NCBI GenBank assembly: GCA_019116455.1
Contig: DXBR01000049.1
Coordinates: 1 to 64,000, forward strand
Length of the DNA stretch: 64,000 nt
Direction of reading: 5' to 3'
DNA from: Anaerobutyricum stercoris
Lineage (GTDB): Bacteria > Bacillota > Clostridia > Lachnospirales > Lachnospiraceae
Shown here one piece after another: positions 32,208-42,802 of this stretch (the first letter of the stretch is position 1; the number at the start of each line of letters is the position of its first letter). The notes below the pieces were generated by a model, which did no database searches, was not told the origin of the DNA, and was given only the letters and a program-made list of their open reading frames with translations. The position numbers and the translations under genes were made by a program.

Positions 32208-32597
32208 TTTTCGCAATTTCTGTGAAATGTGACAAAAACTTCCGGAGTGAAACAGACATGGAAGATGACGGTTAATTATATTAAGTAAAATATAGATACA
32301 ACATTATATTATTAAGTGCAGAAAAAATAAATGTGGTAATAATATAAGAATACGATTAAAAAAAGCAAGCGAAAATCGTCAAATCTTATGAATCTGAAAA
32401 AATGCACAAAAAACACTTGCTTTTTTGAATCAATGGTTGTATTTTATATCTAGCAATTGCGAAAGACACATAATTTAACGAGAACAAGGGCGTTCGTGAA
32501 TCATCAGATTCTCGGACGCTTTTCTGATTATACAGAGTTTTTTCTCATAACCAGATGCTGTTCTATCATGGAAGATAATGGAAAGGATGTTACGACT
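32208..32597 (+). promoter_or_regulatory. Intergenic region and glnN leader
   Basis: This 390-bp stretch has no gene. From left to right it holds an A+T-rich segment; an 11-bp inverted repeat (AAAAAAGCAAG 32359-32369 / CTTGCTTTTTT 32416-32426) that may end the esterase transcript; a promoter with TTGCTT (32417-32422) and TATTTT (32440-32445), spacing 17 bp; and a leader of about 145 nt with an attenuator-like hairpin, listed separately. Confidence 0.6.
32482..32523 (+). promoter_or_regulatory. glnN leader attenuator with alternative hairpin
   Basis: A terminator-type hairpin (13-bp stem with one mismatch, 32490-32502 / 32507-32519, loop ATCA, then TTTT) lies in the leader 75 bp before the start codon. 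An overlapping hairpin GAAC-[AAGGGC]-GTTC (32482-32495) uses the terminator's 5' arm. Its hexaloop has A at position 1 and G at position 4, the pattern bound by ANTAR antiterminators. A matching first hairpin of the usual ANTAR pair is not clear. Confidence 0.5.
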
Positions 32598-34706
<2,109 letters not shown>

Positions 34707-34811
34707 AAACATCCGGCAGACAGCAGTTTGATGATTTTCCTCCTTAAAAAGTGCTGAAGCGTCCGCAGGATGCATAGAATAAAACAACGCAGGTAAGACA
34801 TAAATACAGAG

Positions 34812-34840
34812 AATCCGGCTCATTTTGAGCCGGATTTTTT
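34812..34840 (+). terminator. Rho-independent terminator after glnN
   Basis: A perfect 10-bp stem AATCCGGCTC / GAGCCGGATT with loop ATTTT is followed by a T-tract. Confidence 0.9.
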
Positions 34841-34876
34841 CATATACTGTTATTTATAAAGAAGGCGGAAGAAGTG

Positions 34877-35719
34877 ATGTCAGTGAAAAGGAAAATCAGG
34901 AAATGGAGACGGAGGGCGGCACTGTGGATGGGAATATGCCTTTTTGGCTGCTTATATGCACCGCACGCCAGAGAAGTGGAAGTGGCTTTTTCATGTGCCA
35001 TGAAACGAACCAAAGAGAATACGGAAGTGATGAGACAGGGAGTGGAGAGTGAAGGCTCCGCGGCTGGAGAAAGTACCGCCGCTGCTGATTTGAACTCAGA
35101 GTCTCCGGCAAAAAAAGTCGCCTACCTGACCTTCGATGACGGACCGTCCACCCATTCTGATGAGCTGCTGGACATTTTGAAGGAAGAAAATGTAAAGGCC
35201 ACTTTTTTTGTGGTAGGAAAAGAGGATGAAGAATCCAGAGAGGTCTACCGGAGAATTGTGAAAGAAGGACATAGTCTGGGACTTCATTCCTACTCTCATG
35301 TTTATAAGCAGATCTACAGCTCTGTGGATAACTTTCGGGAAGATTTGTGGAAGCTTAAAACTTATCTTTATCATATCACCGGTGTAAGCTGCGATATCTA
35401 CCGTTTTCCGGGCGGCAGCAGTACCACACAGATGAAGTTTCCGCTTAAAGAGGGGGAAAAGTATCTGGAGGAAAAAGGCATCCGCTATTTTGACTGGAAT
35501 GCCACAGCGGAGGACGCTGTATGTGTGCAGTCCGCGCCCGGTGTTCTGATGGCGAGAGTGCTGAAAGATGCATTAAAGCATGATAGAGCCGTCATTTTAA
35601 TGCATGATCTCAATTGTTGTAAAACAACATTGAACGCGGTGCGCCCGCTTATTGCCAGACTCCGCAAAGAGGGTTACGCTTTTGACCGGCTGACCAAAGA
35701 CAGCCGGCTGGAAGAATAG
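34877..35719 (+). CDS. Secreted polysaccharide deacetylase (NodB homology)
   Basis: This 280-aa CE4-family enzyme removes N-acetyl groups from peptidoglycan or another polysaccharide outside the cell. Residues 1-35 form a basic signal/anchor. The NodB domain (about 75-275) shows LTFDDGPS (motif 1, Asp pair), HSYSH (motif 2, metal His), RFPGGSST (motif 3) and ILMHD (motif 5). ATG 34877 is chosen; a GTG directly before it (34874) is also possible, with GAAGGCGGAAG as the ribosome site. It fits the several other wall-remodelling genes in the window. Confidence 0.9.
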   Translation: MSVKRKIRKWRRRAALWMGICLFGCLYAPHAREVEVAFSCAMKRTKENTEVMRQGVESEGSAAGESTAAADLNSESPAKKVAYLTFDDGPSTHSDELLDILKEENVKATFFVVGKEDEESREVYRRIVKEGHSLGLHSYSHVYKQIYSSVDNFREDLWKLKTYLYHITGVSCDIYRFPGGSSTTQMKFPLKEGEKYLEEKGIRYFDWNATAEDAVCVQSAPGVLMARVLKDALKHDRAVILMHDLNCCKTTLNAVRPLIARLRKEGYAFDRLTKDSRLEE

Positions 35720-35846
35720 GCCGGTAGAAAGAGAAGAACAGCAGGCAGAGAAGAACAGAACGGCCAGAAGGAACAGCAGAGTAGGCTGGTATATGCAGGA
35801 ATTTCGCTTTCAAATTTCAAAATTTTGCTGGAAAACACCATAAAAA

Positions 35847-35875
35847 TTGACAAAAGCTGTTTCCTTCGCTATAGT
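35847..35875 (+). promoter_or_regulatory. Consensus sigma-A promoter of the folate operon
   Basis: TTGACA (35847-35852) and TATAGT (35870-35875) are spaced 17 bp apart and end 25 bp before folC. Confidence 0.85.
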
Positions 35876-35900
35876 AATAAATTATGAGACAGGAGGAAAC

Positions 35901-37244
35901 ATGGAATATCAGTATCATAAAATCATAGAAAAATTAAAAAAGCGGGGAAGCACCCCTGGCCTGGAACCGGTCAGGGCGCTTCTTGCTGCTCTGAAACATC
36001 CGGAAGAAAAGATTGCTGTTGTGCATATTGCGGGAACAAATGGAAAAGGTTCTGTTTTTGCATTTCTTTCGGCTATCCTGCAGGAGGGCGGATACCGGGT
36101 GGGTCGTTACATTTCTCCTACGATTCATTCTTACGAGGAACGGTTTCAGATCAATGGCCAGGAGATATCGCCGGAAAAACTGGAGAAGTACTATGTCCGC
36201 ATGGAGCGAGCCATGGAGCAGATGGAGAGAACGCAACAGCCTCCACTGCGGCAGCCCACCCTGTTTGAGGTGGAGACGGCTCTGGCGTTTTTGTATTTTG
36301 CAGAGGAGCAGGTGGATGTGGCGCTGATTGAAACCGGTATGGGAGGAACTCATGATGCCACCAATGTCGTGGAACATCCGCTCCTTACGGTGATTTCCTC
36401 TGTGAGCTATGACCATAAGGCGTTCCTCGGTGATACTCTGGAGGAGATTGCCGGGGAAAAGGCGGGAATCATAAAGGAGAACGTACCGGTTGTTGTTGAG
36501 GAAAATGTACCGGAGGTCTGCCGGATCATGCAGGAGACTGCAGCCCGGAAGCATGCGCCATGCACATTGATCAGAGCCGCTGATTATCAGGTGGAAACAG
36601 AATCTGTGACAGGAAGTACATTTATATGGAAGAAACACAGATTCTCTATTTTTCTGCCGGGACAACATCAGATATCCAATGCGGTGACTGCGCTGGCGGC
36701 TGCGGAAGAACTGATGGAACGGCTGCCGTCAGAGGGCAGGAGAAAACTGGAGCCGGGAGAAAACGCACGATTTATTCCGGCGGCAGATAAACGGCTGGGA
36801 TGGCCGGAGATGGAGAGAGGGTTGGTAAACGCCCGCTGGCCGGGACGTCTGGAGCTGCTCGGCGAGCGGCCGTACATTTTCCGGGACGGCGCTCACAACC
36901 CGGACGGGGCGCGGAAATTGGCGCAATTTCTGGAAAAACATTTTACAAACAGGAGAATCATCTATATAATGGGAGTGTTGAAAGACAAGGAATATGAGAA
37001 GATGCTGGCGGAACTTATGCCGCTGGCGTCTGAAATATATACATTCCGTCCGCATAATGAACGGGGGCTGTCCGGAGAAGTTCTGGCGGCCTGTGCACAG
37101 CGTTTCGGCGTTCCGTCGCATTGTTGTCAGGACGTCAACGAGGCGATACGCCGGGGCCGGGAAAAGGCAGAGCAGGAGGATGTGATCGTCATCTGCGGCT
37201 CGCTCTCATTTATGGAAGAAATGGAGGATACATCGTGGAAATAG
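35901..37244 (+). CDS. folC: Folylpolyglutamate synthase / dihydrofolate synthase
   Basis: This 447-aa Mur-ligase-like enzyme joins glutamate to dihydropteroate and folates. The P-loop is HIAGTNGKGS (about 42-51). The omega-loop and metal region (LIETGMGGTHDATN) and C-terminal domain (about 300-440, FRDGAHNPDGARKL) are present. ATG 35901 follows AGGAGG; the frame from 35847 overlaps the promoter. It overlaps folP by 10 bp, showing translational coupling. Confidence 0.95.
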   Translation: MEYQYHKIIEKLKKRGSTPGLEPVRALLAALKHPEEKIAVVHIAGTNGKGSVFAFLSAILQEGGYRVGRYISPTIHSYEERFQINGQEISPEKLEKYYVRMERAMEQMERTQQPPLRQPTLFEVETALAFLYFAEEQVDVALIETGMGGTHDATNVVEHPLLTVISSVSYDHKAFLGDTLEEIAGEKAGIIKENVPVVVEENVPEVCRIMQETAARKHAPCTLIRAADYQVETESVTGSTFIWKKHRFSIFLPGQHQISNAVTALAAAEELMERLPSEGRRKLEPGENARFIPAADKRLGWPEMERGLVNARWPGRLELLGERPYIFRDGAHNPDGARKLAQFLEKHFTNRRIIYIMGVLKDKEYEKMLAELMPLASEIYTFRPHNERGLSGEVLAACAQRFGVPSHCCQDVNEAIRRGREKAEQEDVIVICGSLSFMEEMEDTSWK

Positions 37245-38050
37245 GAAAATACAATCTGGATTTAGAACATCAGGGATACATCATGGGGATTTTGAACGTC
37301 ACACCGGATTCATTTTCCGACGGCTCCAGATATCAGACGCTGGACGCGGCGCTTTCTCAGGCGGAACGAATGATCGGGGAAGGAGCTGCCATCATTGATA
37401 TCGGCGGAGAATCCACAAGACCTGGTCATGAGAAGATTACAGATCAGGAAGAGATTGAGAGAGTTGTGCCGGTCATTGAGGCAGTGAAGCGGCAGTTTGA
37501 TGTGCCGGTTTCCCTCGATACGTACAAATATGAGGTGGCAAAAGCGGGACTTTCGGCAGGCGCGGATCTCATCAACGATATCTGGGGGCTGAAATGGGAC
37601 GGACGTCTTGCTCCGCTTATTGCAGAGAGCGGCGCGGCATGCTGCCTGATGCATAACAGAAAGCAGATGGATTATAAAGATTATCTGGCGGATTTTATGG
37701 ATGATATGCGGGAAACCCTGCGGATCGCCGATGACGCCGGAATAAAACGGGAAAAAATCATGCTGGATCCGGGTGTGGGCTTTGCCTTTGCCAAAACCTA
37801 CGAGCAGAATCTTTCTATTATAAAGCATCTGGATCTTTTGAAAGAGTTTGGCCTTCCGGTTCTTCTGGGAACTTCGAGAAAATCTGTTATCGGTACGGCC
37901 CTTGATCTGCCGGTGGACGAAAGAGAAGAAGGGACGGTGGCAACCACTGTTATGGGCCGGATGAAAGGGGCAACGATCTTCCGGGTTCATGATGTGAAGA
38001 AGAATTACCGCGCCATGAAGATGGCGGAGGCGATTCTGGCGGCAGAGTGA
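37235..38050 (+). CDS. folP: Dihydropteroate synthase
   Basis: This 271-aa TIM-barrel enzyme condenses p-aminobenzoate with the pterin pyrophosphate and is the sulfonamide target. Motifs MGILNVTPDSFSDG (17-30) and IDIGGESTRPG (near 57-67) are present. The start is GTG 37235, inside the end of folC and behind GGAGGATACATC; ATG codons upstream would give a Cys/Arg-rich extension in the wrong context. Folate synthesis continues in the folB-folK gene 145 bp downstream; that spacer carries no gene. Confidence 0.95.
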   Translation: MEIGKYNLDLEHQGYIMGILNVTPDSFSDGSRYQTLDAALSQAERMIGEGAAIIDIGGESTRPGHEKITDQEEIERVVPVIEAVKRQFDVPVSLDTYKYEVAKAGLSAGADLINDIWGLKWDGRLAPLIAESGAACCLMHNRKQMDYKDYLADFMDDMRETLRIADDAGIKREKIMLDPGVGFAFAKTYEQNLSIIKHLDLLKEFGLPVLLGTSRKSVIGTALDLPVDEREEGTVATTVMGRMKGATIFRVHDVKKNYRAMKMAEAILAAE

Positions 38051-38195
38051 AGCCGCACAGAGGCAGCGACCGTTTCGCGATGATGGAATCGCCGCCGGTG
38101 AGGGCTGGCCTGCAAGGCAGGATTTTGCGGGCGTATGCCGGCAAACGGCGAGCACGATAAATTTTGATAATAAATATAGAAACTTGGTGTAAAAA

Positions 38196-39023
38196 ATGGA
38201 TAAAATAACAATTAAAAATCTGGAAGTTTTCTGCAACCACGGCGTATATAAGGAAGAAAATATACTGGGGCAGAAGTTTCTGGTGAGTGCGGAGCTGTCT
38301 CTCTCCACCAGAAAGGCAGGACTGTCCGACGCGCTGGAGGATTCCGTCAGCTATGGCGATGTGAGCCGTCTGATTACCGCGGAGATGAAAAAACAGAATG
38401 ACAAGCTTCTGGAGCGCGCGGCGGAGCGGATCGCCGGACAGATCCTGAAAGAGTTTCCGCTGATCGATTCCGTGCGGATTGAAGTGAAGAAGCCGTGGGC
38501 GCCGGTGATGATGCATCTGGATTACGCCTCGGTGTCCATCGAGAGAGGATGGCACCGGGTGTACGTGGGAGTCGGCTCCAACATGGGAGAACGGCAGGCG
38601 TGGATCGATATGGCGGCGGAAGCGCTGCGGTCTGACGGAAATAACCGGAATTTCCGGTCGGCGCAGGTCATCGAGACAGAACCGTATGGCTATCTGGAGC
38701 AGGATAAGTTTTTGAATACGGTATTTACCTTTGAAACTCTGTATGAGCCGGAAGAACTGCTGCTCCGAATGCAGGAAATTGAAAAGGAAGCGCACAGGGA
38801 GAGGAAGATTCACTGGGGTCCGCGGACTCTTGATCTGGATTTGCTGCTCTATGACAACCGGATAACAGAAAGTCCGGTACTTACGATACCGCATCCGGAG
38901 ATGACGAAGAGGCTCTTTGTGCTCATTCCGCTGTGTGAGCTGAATCCTCACGGTGTGCATCCGCTGTACCGGAAACGTTTTGCAGAATATAAGGAAGCTC
39001 TGGAACAGCAGGAGAATAAATAA
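38196..39023 (+). CDS. folK: Dihydroneopterin aldolase / HPPK fusion (FolB-FolK)
   Basis: This 275-aa bifunctional enzyme makes and then pyrophosphorylates 6-hydroxymethyl-dihydropterin. Residues 1-118 are FolB (IKNLEVFCNHGVYKEENILGQ...YGDV). Residues 123-270 are FolK (VYVGVGSNMGER, then the RKIHWGPRTLDLDLL signature). The GTP cyclohydrolase gene (folE) that usually starts this pathway is not in the window. The start codon has only a weak site (GGTGT) within an A+T-rich stretch. Confidence 0.94.
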   Translation: MDKITIKNLEVFCNHGVYKEENILGQKFLVSAELSLSTRKAGLSDALEDSVSYGDVSRLITAEMKKQNDKLLERAAERIAGQILKEFPLIDSVRIEVKKPWAPVMMHLDYASVSIERGWHRVYVGVGSNMGERQAWIDMAAEALRSDGNNRNFRSAQVIETEPYGYLEQDKFLNTVFTFETLYEPEELLLRMQEIEKEAHRERKIHWGPRTLDLDLLLYDNRITESPVLTIPHPEMTKRLFVLIPLCELNPHGVHPLYRKRFAEYKEALEQQENK

Positions 39024-39061
39024 AAAGAATCAGGCAGAAGTATTGATAGAGGAACTGTTAA

Positions 39062-40204
39062 ATGGATAAGATAAAGAAAGATATCAGACAGGTAAGAGAA
39101 AATATCAACGAGATAGATTATAAGATTGCGGAACTGTTCGAAAAACGCATGAAATGCGCCGCAGAGCTGGCGGAGGCCAAGAAGGAGATCGGAGCTCCCA
39201 TTTATGATAAAAACAGAGAGGATGAGAAACTGGCGGATATCACCAGAAACCGTTCCAATCCATTTATTGTAAAGGGACTTGAAGAGATTTTTATTCAGAT
39301 GATGTCCATCAGCAGAAAATACCAGTACCATCTGGTGCATCAAAGAGACCGGTACATTGAAAATTATTTTACTGAAGTGCCGGAACTGGTAATGTTTCCC
39401 GATACAAGGGTAGTCTACGCCGGCGTGCCGGGATCGTTTACCTGCATGGCCTGTGAGAAGTTTTTCGGGAGAGATATTGACCACTATGGAGTGGCGCAGT
39501 TTAAAGAGGTGGCGATGGCGTTGAACGAGGGAGAGGCCGATTACGGCGTGCTTCCTATTGAAAATTCTTCCGCCGGTGACGTGGCGGGTGTATACAATAT
39601 CCTTTTGGAGCACGATGTCTGCATTGTGGGCGAAGTTTTTGTGAAAGTCGACCATTGCCTTTTAGGCTGTCCGGGTAGTAAAATAGAAGAGATTGAGACA
39701 GTATATTCTCATCCGCAGGGATTAATGCAGTGCGCCCCGTATCTGGAAAAACTGGGCGTGGAGCAAAAAAGTGTGGAGAATACAGCCATTGCGGCGGAGA
39801 TGATCGCAAAAAGAAATAATCCGCGGGAGGCAGCCATCGCCAGCCGGCGTGCTGCTGAACTTTACGGGCTTGATATTCTGGAGGAAAGTATTAACTTTGA
39901 CGCCAGCAATGAGACCCGCTTTGTTATTCTTTCTAAAAAACGTCAGTATACGAAGGATGCTTCAAAGATCAGTATCTCCTTTGCGGTTCTCCATGAGAGC
40001 GGAACCCTTTATAATATACTCTCACATTTTATCTACAATGATTTGAACCTGAGCCATATTGAGTCAGTGCCGCTGCCGGATCGCCAGTGGGAATATCGCT
40101 TTTATGTAGATATCAGCGGCAATCTGCACGATGCGGAGGTGCGCAACGCTCTGCAGGGAGTAAGGGCGGAGGCGGCTAATTTCAGAATTCTCGGTAATTA
40201 CTGA
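39062..40204 (+). CDS. pheA: Chorismate mutase / prephenate dehydratase
   Basis: This 380-aa bifunctional P-protein makes phenylpyruvate for phenylalanine synthesis. The order is an AroQ-type chorismate mutase helix bundle (1-90, INEIDYKIAELFEKRMKCAAELAEAKK), prephenate dehydratase (about 115-290, AGVPGSFTCMAC, PIENSSAGDV, ETRFVIL) and a C-terminal ACT domain (about 300-378, with HIESVPLP binding phenylalanine for feedback control). It lies 38 bp after the folate fusion gene in the same direction, so the two may share a transcript. Confidence 0.95.
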   Translation: MDKIKKDIRQVRENINEIDYKIAELFEKRMKCAAELAEAKKEIGAPIYDKNREDEKLADITRNRSNPFIVKGLEEIFIQMMSISRKYQYHLVHQRDRYIENYFTEVPELVMFPDTRVVYAGVPGSFTCMACEKFFGRDIDHYGVAQFKEVAMALNEGEADYGVLPIENSSAGDVAGVYNILLEHDVCIVGEVFVKVDHCLLGCPGSKIEEIETVYSHPQGLMQCAPYLEKLGVEQKSVENTAIAAEMIAKRNNPREAAIASRRAAELYGLDILEESINFDASNETRFVILSKKRQYTKDASKISISFAVLHESGTLYNILSHFIYNDLNLSHIESVPLPDRQWEYRFYVDISGNLHDAEVRNALQGVRAEAANFRILGNY

Positions 40205-40296
40205 TCGTGGCGGAACTGCCGCGGTCACATGCTGAGTGTGAGTAGAATGCCGGTGCTGCCTCCGGCGATGAAAATAATTTTGGAGTAGGATAATAA

Positions 40297-42792
40297 ATGG
40301 ATATAAAAAAGATTCGCAGATTTATACCGCAGAAAAAAGACCCGATGAGCAAAAAAGAAAAAATGATTCTGGGAGTACGGATTGCAGTTGTAGCTGTACT
40401 GTTCTTTTTCATGTGGTATCTGTGCCATAATTTCATGGATTATCAGAAAAACGCCACCAGTCAGGTTAATAAATACAGGGTGGATCAGGTGTGCCTGTTA
40501 TCAGAAGGCAGCGTGGTCAATCAGAATTTCGTGGCGAAGCATACCCATTTAAAAACAGTCAAGCTTTATTTCAGCAACGATTATACCGGAGTGGCAAAGG
40601 GAAAGCTGGTTTTCAACATTATTGACCGTCAGACGGGGGAAAGTGTTTCCCGGGTGTCTAAAAAGATCAGTAATCTCATGGATAATGATTATACGGAGTT
40701 CAAGACAGATGTGCAGCTCCAGAAAGGTAATGAATATTCCATTCAGATTTCCACAGTGGGAACGGAGTCCGGCAAGGAGCCTATCGTCTATCAGTGGAGT
40801 ACCAGAGAGAGCGGTTTTCAGGGCAAGCTGCAGGTGAACCGGGTGGAACAGCAGAAATATCTGGTGGCCCAGTTCTATTATCCGGTGACGATCTATCAGC
40901 AGTGGGTGGGAATCTGTGCTTTGCTGGGACTGGTGATCCTCCTCGTGTTGTTTCCGATTCCGGCTCCGGAGAGAGTAAAGACGGTTATTGGATATGCGTT
41001 ATTCTTTGCAGCCCCCGTGTTTACTTTCTGGTTTGTGGAGAGATTTACCAATAATTCCATAACAAGGATCAATGCGGCAGAATTCTGGCTGAATGTTTTA
41101 GTCTATTATCTGTTTTTTGGAATTTTATATCTGATTTTCGTATCGAGGAAGGCGGCCGTAACCATCGGAACCATATTTTTCTACGTGGTCGGTCTGGCCA
41201 ACTACTATGTTCTCAATTTTAAAGGCGCGCCAATTGTGCCGTCTGACATCATGTCTGCTTCTACCGCAGCCGGAGTTGCAGAAAATTATACCTACAGTAT
41301 TCAGCCGATATTCGTGTGGAATGCGTTATTCCTTCTGCTGTATCTCGCCGTCCTGTGGCGGTGTCCGATGAGGAAAAAGACCGGATGGAAGAAACGTCTT
41401 ATCATGGGATGTGTCATCGCCCTGTCGGTGAGCGTCCTCGGCTATTTTGTCGTGGAAGAGAGAACGCTCAGAAGCTACGGCATCAAAAATAATGTCTGGG
41501 ATCAGAAAAAGGGCTACGCTAAAAACGGTTTCTTTTTCGGATTTGTGCTGAACATGAATTCACTGGTGCAGGATAAGCCGGATGATTATTCCGCGGAGGC
41601 GGCGGCGGATATTGCGGCCAGATATGAAGAAGAGTTCGCCAATGAAGAAGAGAAGAAGGACGGACGCCTTGAGACTTCGGACGGCACAAGACCGAATATC
41701 ATCGCTATCATGAATGAGGCGTTTTCTGATCTGTCGGTGGTGGGAGATTTTACCACGAATCAGGATTATATGCCGTTTATCCATAATCTTGAGGAGGATA
41801 CTATCAAGGGCAATCTGTATATGTCCATTTTTGGTTCCGGTACCTGCAATTCTGAATTTGAATTTCTCACCGGCAATACCATGGCATTTCTGCAAAACGG
41901 CATTATAGCATATACGCAGGTAGTGAAAGATAAACTGCCGAATCTTACCTATACTTTAAAACAGCAGGGATACAAAGGCAATGTGGCTTTGCATCCGTAT
42001 CTGGCGTCCGGATGGAACAGACCGGAGGTATACGGATATATGGGCTTTGAGCATTTTTACAGTGAGAGCGATTTTACCAATCCTCTTATGTACCGGAAAT
42101 ACATTTCCGATCAGTCCAACATGGAAAAAATTATTGAACTCTATGAGGAAAGGAAAAACACTTCAAAGCCATTTTATCTTTTCAATGTCACTATGCAGAA
42201 TCACGGCGGCTTTGATAAGAGCTACAGTAATTTTACCAACGATGTGCAGATTACCGATAATCATAAAAATGAACAGGCGGAACAATACCTGTCTCTGGTC
42301 AAAAAGACCGATGAAGCATTTCAATACCTTGTAGAGTATTTTTCCGAGGTGGATGAGCCGACTATCATTGTGATGTTCGGAGACCACCAGCCGGCGGTGA
42401 CCAGCCGTTTTTATGACAGCATTTTTGGCAAATCATCGGACGAGCTCACATCGGAGGAACTGATGAAAAAATATCAGACGCCGTTTATTATATGGGCCAA
42501 TTATGATATTGAGGAGACAACTATCGAGAAGATGAGCGCCAATTATCTGAGCGCTTACGTGATGCAGGAAGCAGGACTTAAGATGACTCCTTATCAGAAG
42601 TTCCTCATGCGTCTTTATGAGAAGCTTCCGGTGCTGAGCGCCATGGGCGCCTACGATGCGGAGGGTAATTATTATGAATCTGCGAAAGAAACACCGTACA
42701 ACGATATGGTGCAGGAGTACCAGATTCTTCAATATAATAATTTAATTGATACTGACCACACTGTAAATTCTTTCTTTTATTTGAAAGAGTAA
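40297..42792 (+). CDS. LtaS-like phosphoglycerol transferase / sulfatase-family membrane protein
   Basis: This 831-aa envelope enzyme is related to lipoteichoic acid synthase. A cytoplasmic start and membrane helix 1 (about 28-47) are followed by an unusual beta-rich extracytoplasmic insert (about 48-195), then about five or six helices (195-395). The extracellular sulfatase domain (about 465-760) shows the expected nucleophile Thr region SGTCNSEFEFLTG, FNVTMQNHGG and FGDHQP. It probably moves phosphoglycerol to a lipid or polysaccharide. It lies 10 bp before ppx, so the cluster to GH3 is likely one operon. The insert sets it apart from canonical LtaS. Confidence 0.88.
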   Translation: MDIKKIRRFIPQKKDPMSKKEKMILGVRIAVVAVLFFFMWYLCHNFMDYQKNATSQVNKYRVDQVCLLSEGSVVNQNFVAKHTHLKTVKLYFSNDYTGVAKGKLVFNIIDRQTGESVSRVSKKISNLMDNDYTEFKTDVQLQKGNEYSIQISTVGTESGKEPIVYQWSTRESGFQGKLQVNRVEQQKYLVAQFYYPVTIYQQWVGICALLGLVILLVLFPIPAPERVKTVIGYALFFAAPVFTFWFVERFTNNSITRINAAEFWLNVLVYYLFFGILYLIFVSRKAAVTIGTIFFYVVGLANYYVLNFKGAPIVPSDIMSASTAAGVAENYTYSIQPIFVWNALFLLLYLAVLWRCPMRKKTGWKKRLIMGCVIALSVSVLGYFVVEERTLRSYGIKNNVWDQKKGYAKNGFFFGFVLNMNSLVQDKPDDYSAEAAADIAARYEEEFANEEEKKDGRLETSDGTRPNIIAIMNEAFSDLSVVGDFTTNQDYMPFIHNLEEDTIKGNLYMSIFGSGTCNSEFEFLTGNTMAFLQNGIIAYTQVVKDKLPNLTYTLKQQGYKGNVALHPYLASGWNRPEVYGYMGFEHFYSESDFTNPLMYRKYISDQSNMEKIIELYEERKNTSKPFYLFNVTMQNHGGFDKSYSNFTNDVQITDNHKNEQAEQYLSLVKKTDEAFQYLVEYFSEVDEPTIIVMFGDHQPAVTSRFYDSIFGKSSDELTSEELMKKYQTPFIIWANYDIEETTIEKMSANYLSAYVMQEAGLKMTPYQKFLMRLYEKLPVLSAMGAYDAEGNYYESAKETPYNDMVQEYQILQYNNLIDTDHTVNSFFYLKE

Positions 42793-42802
42793 GGAGGAGC
42801 AA

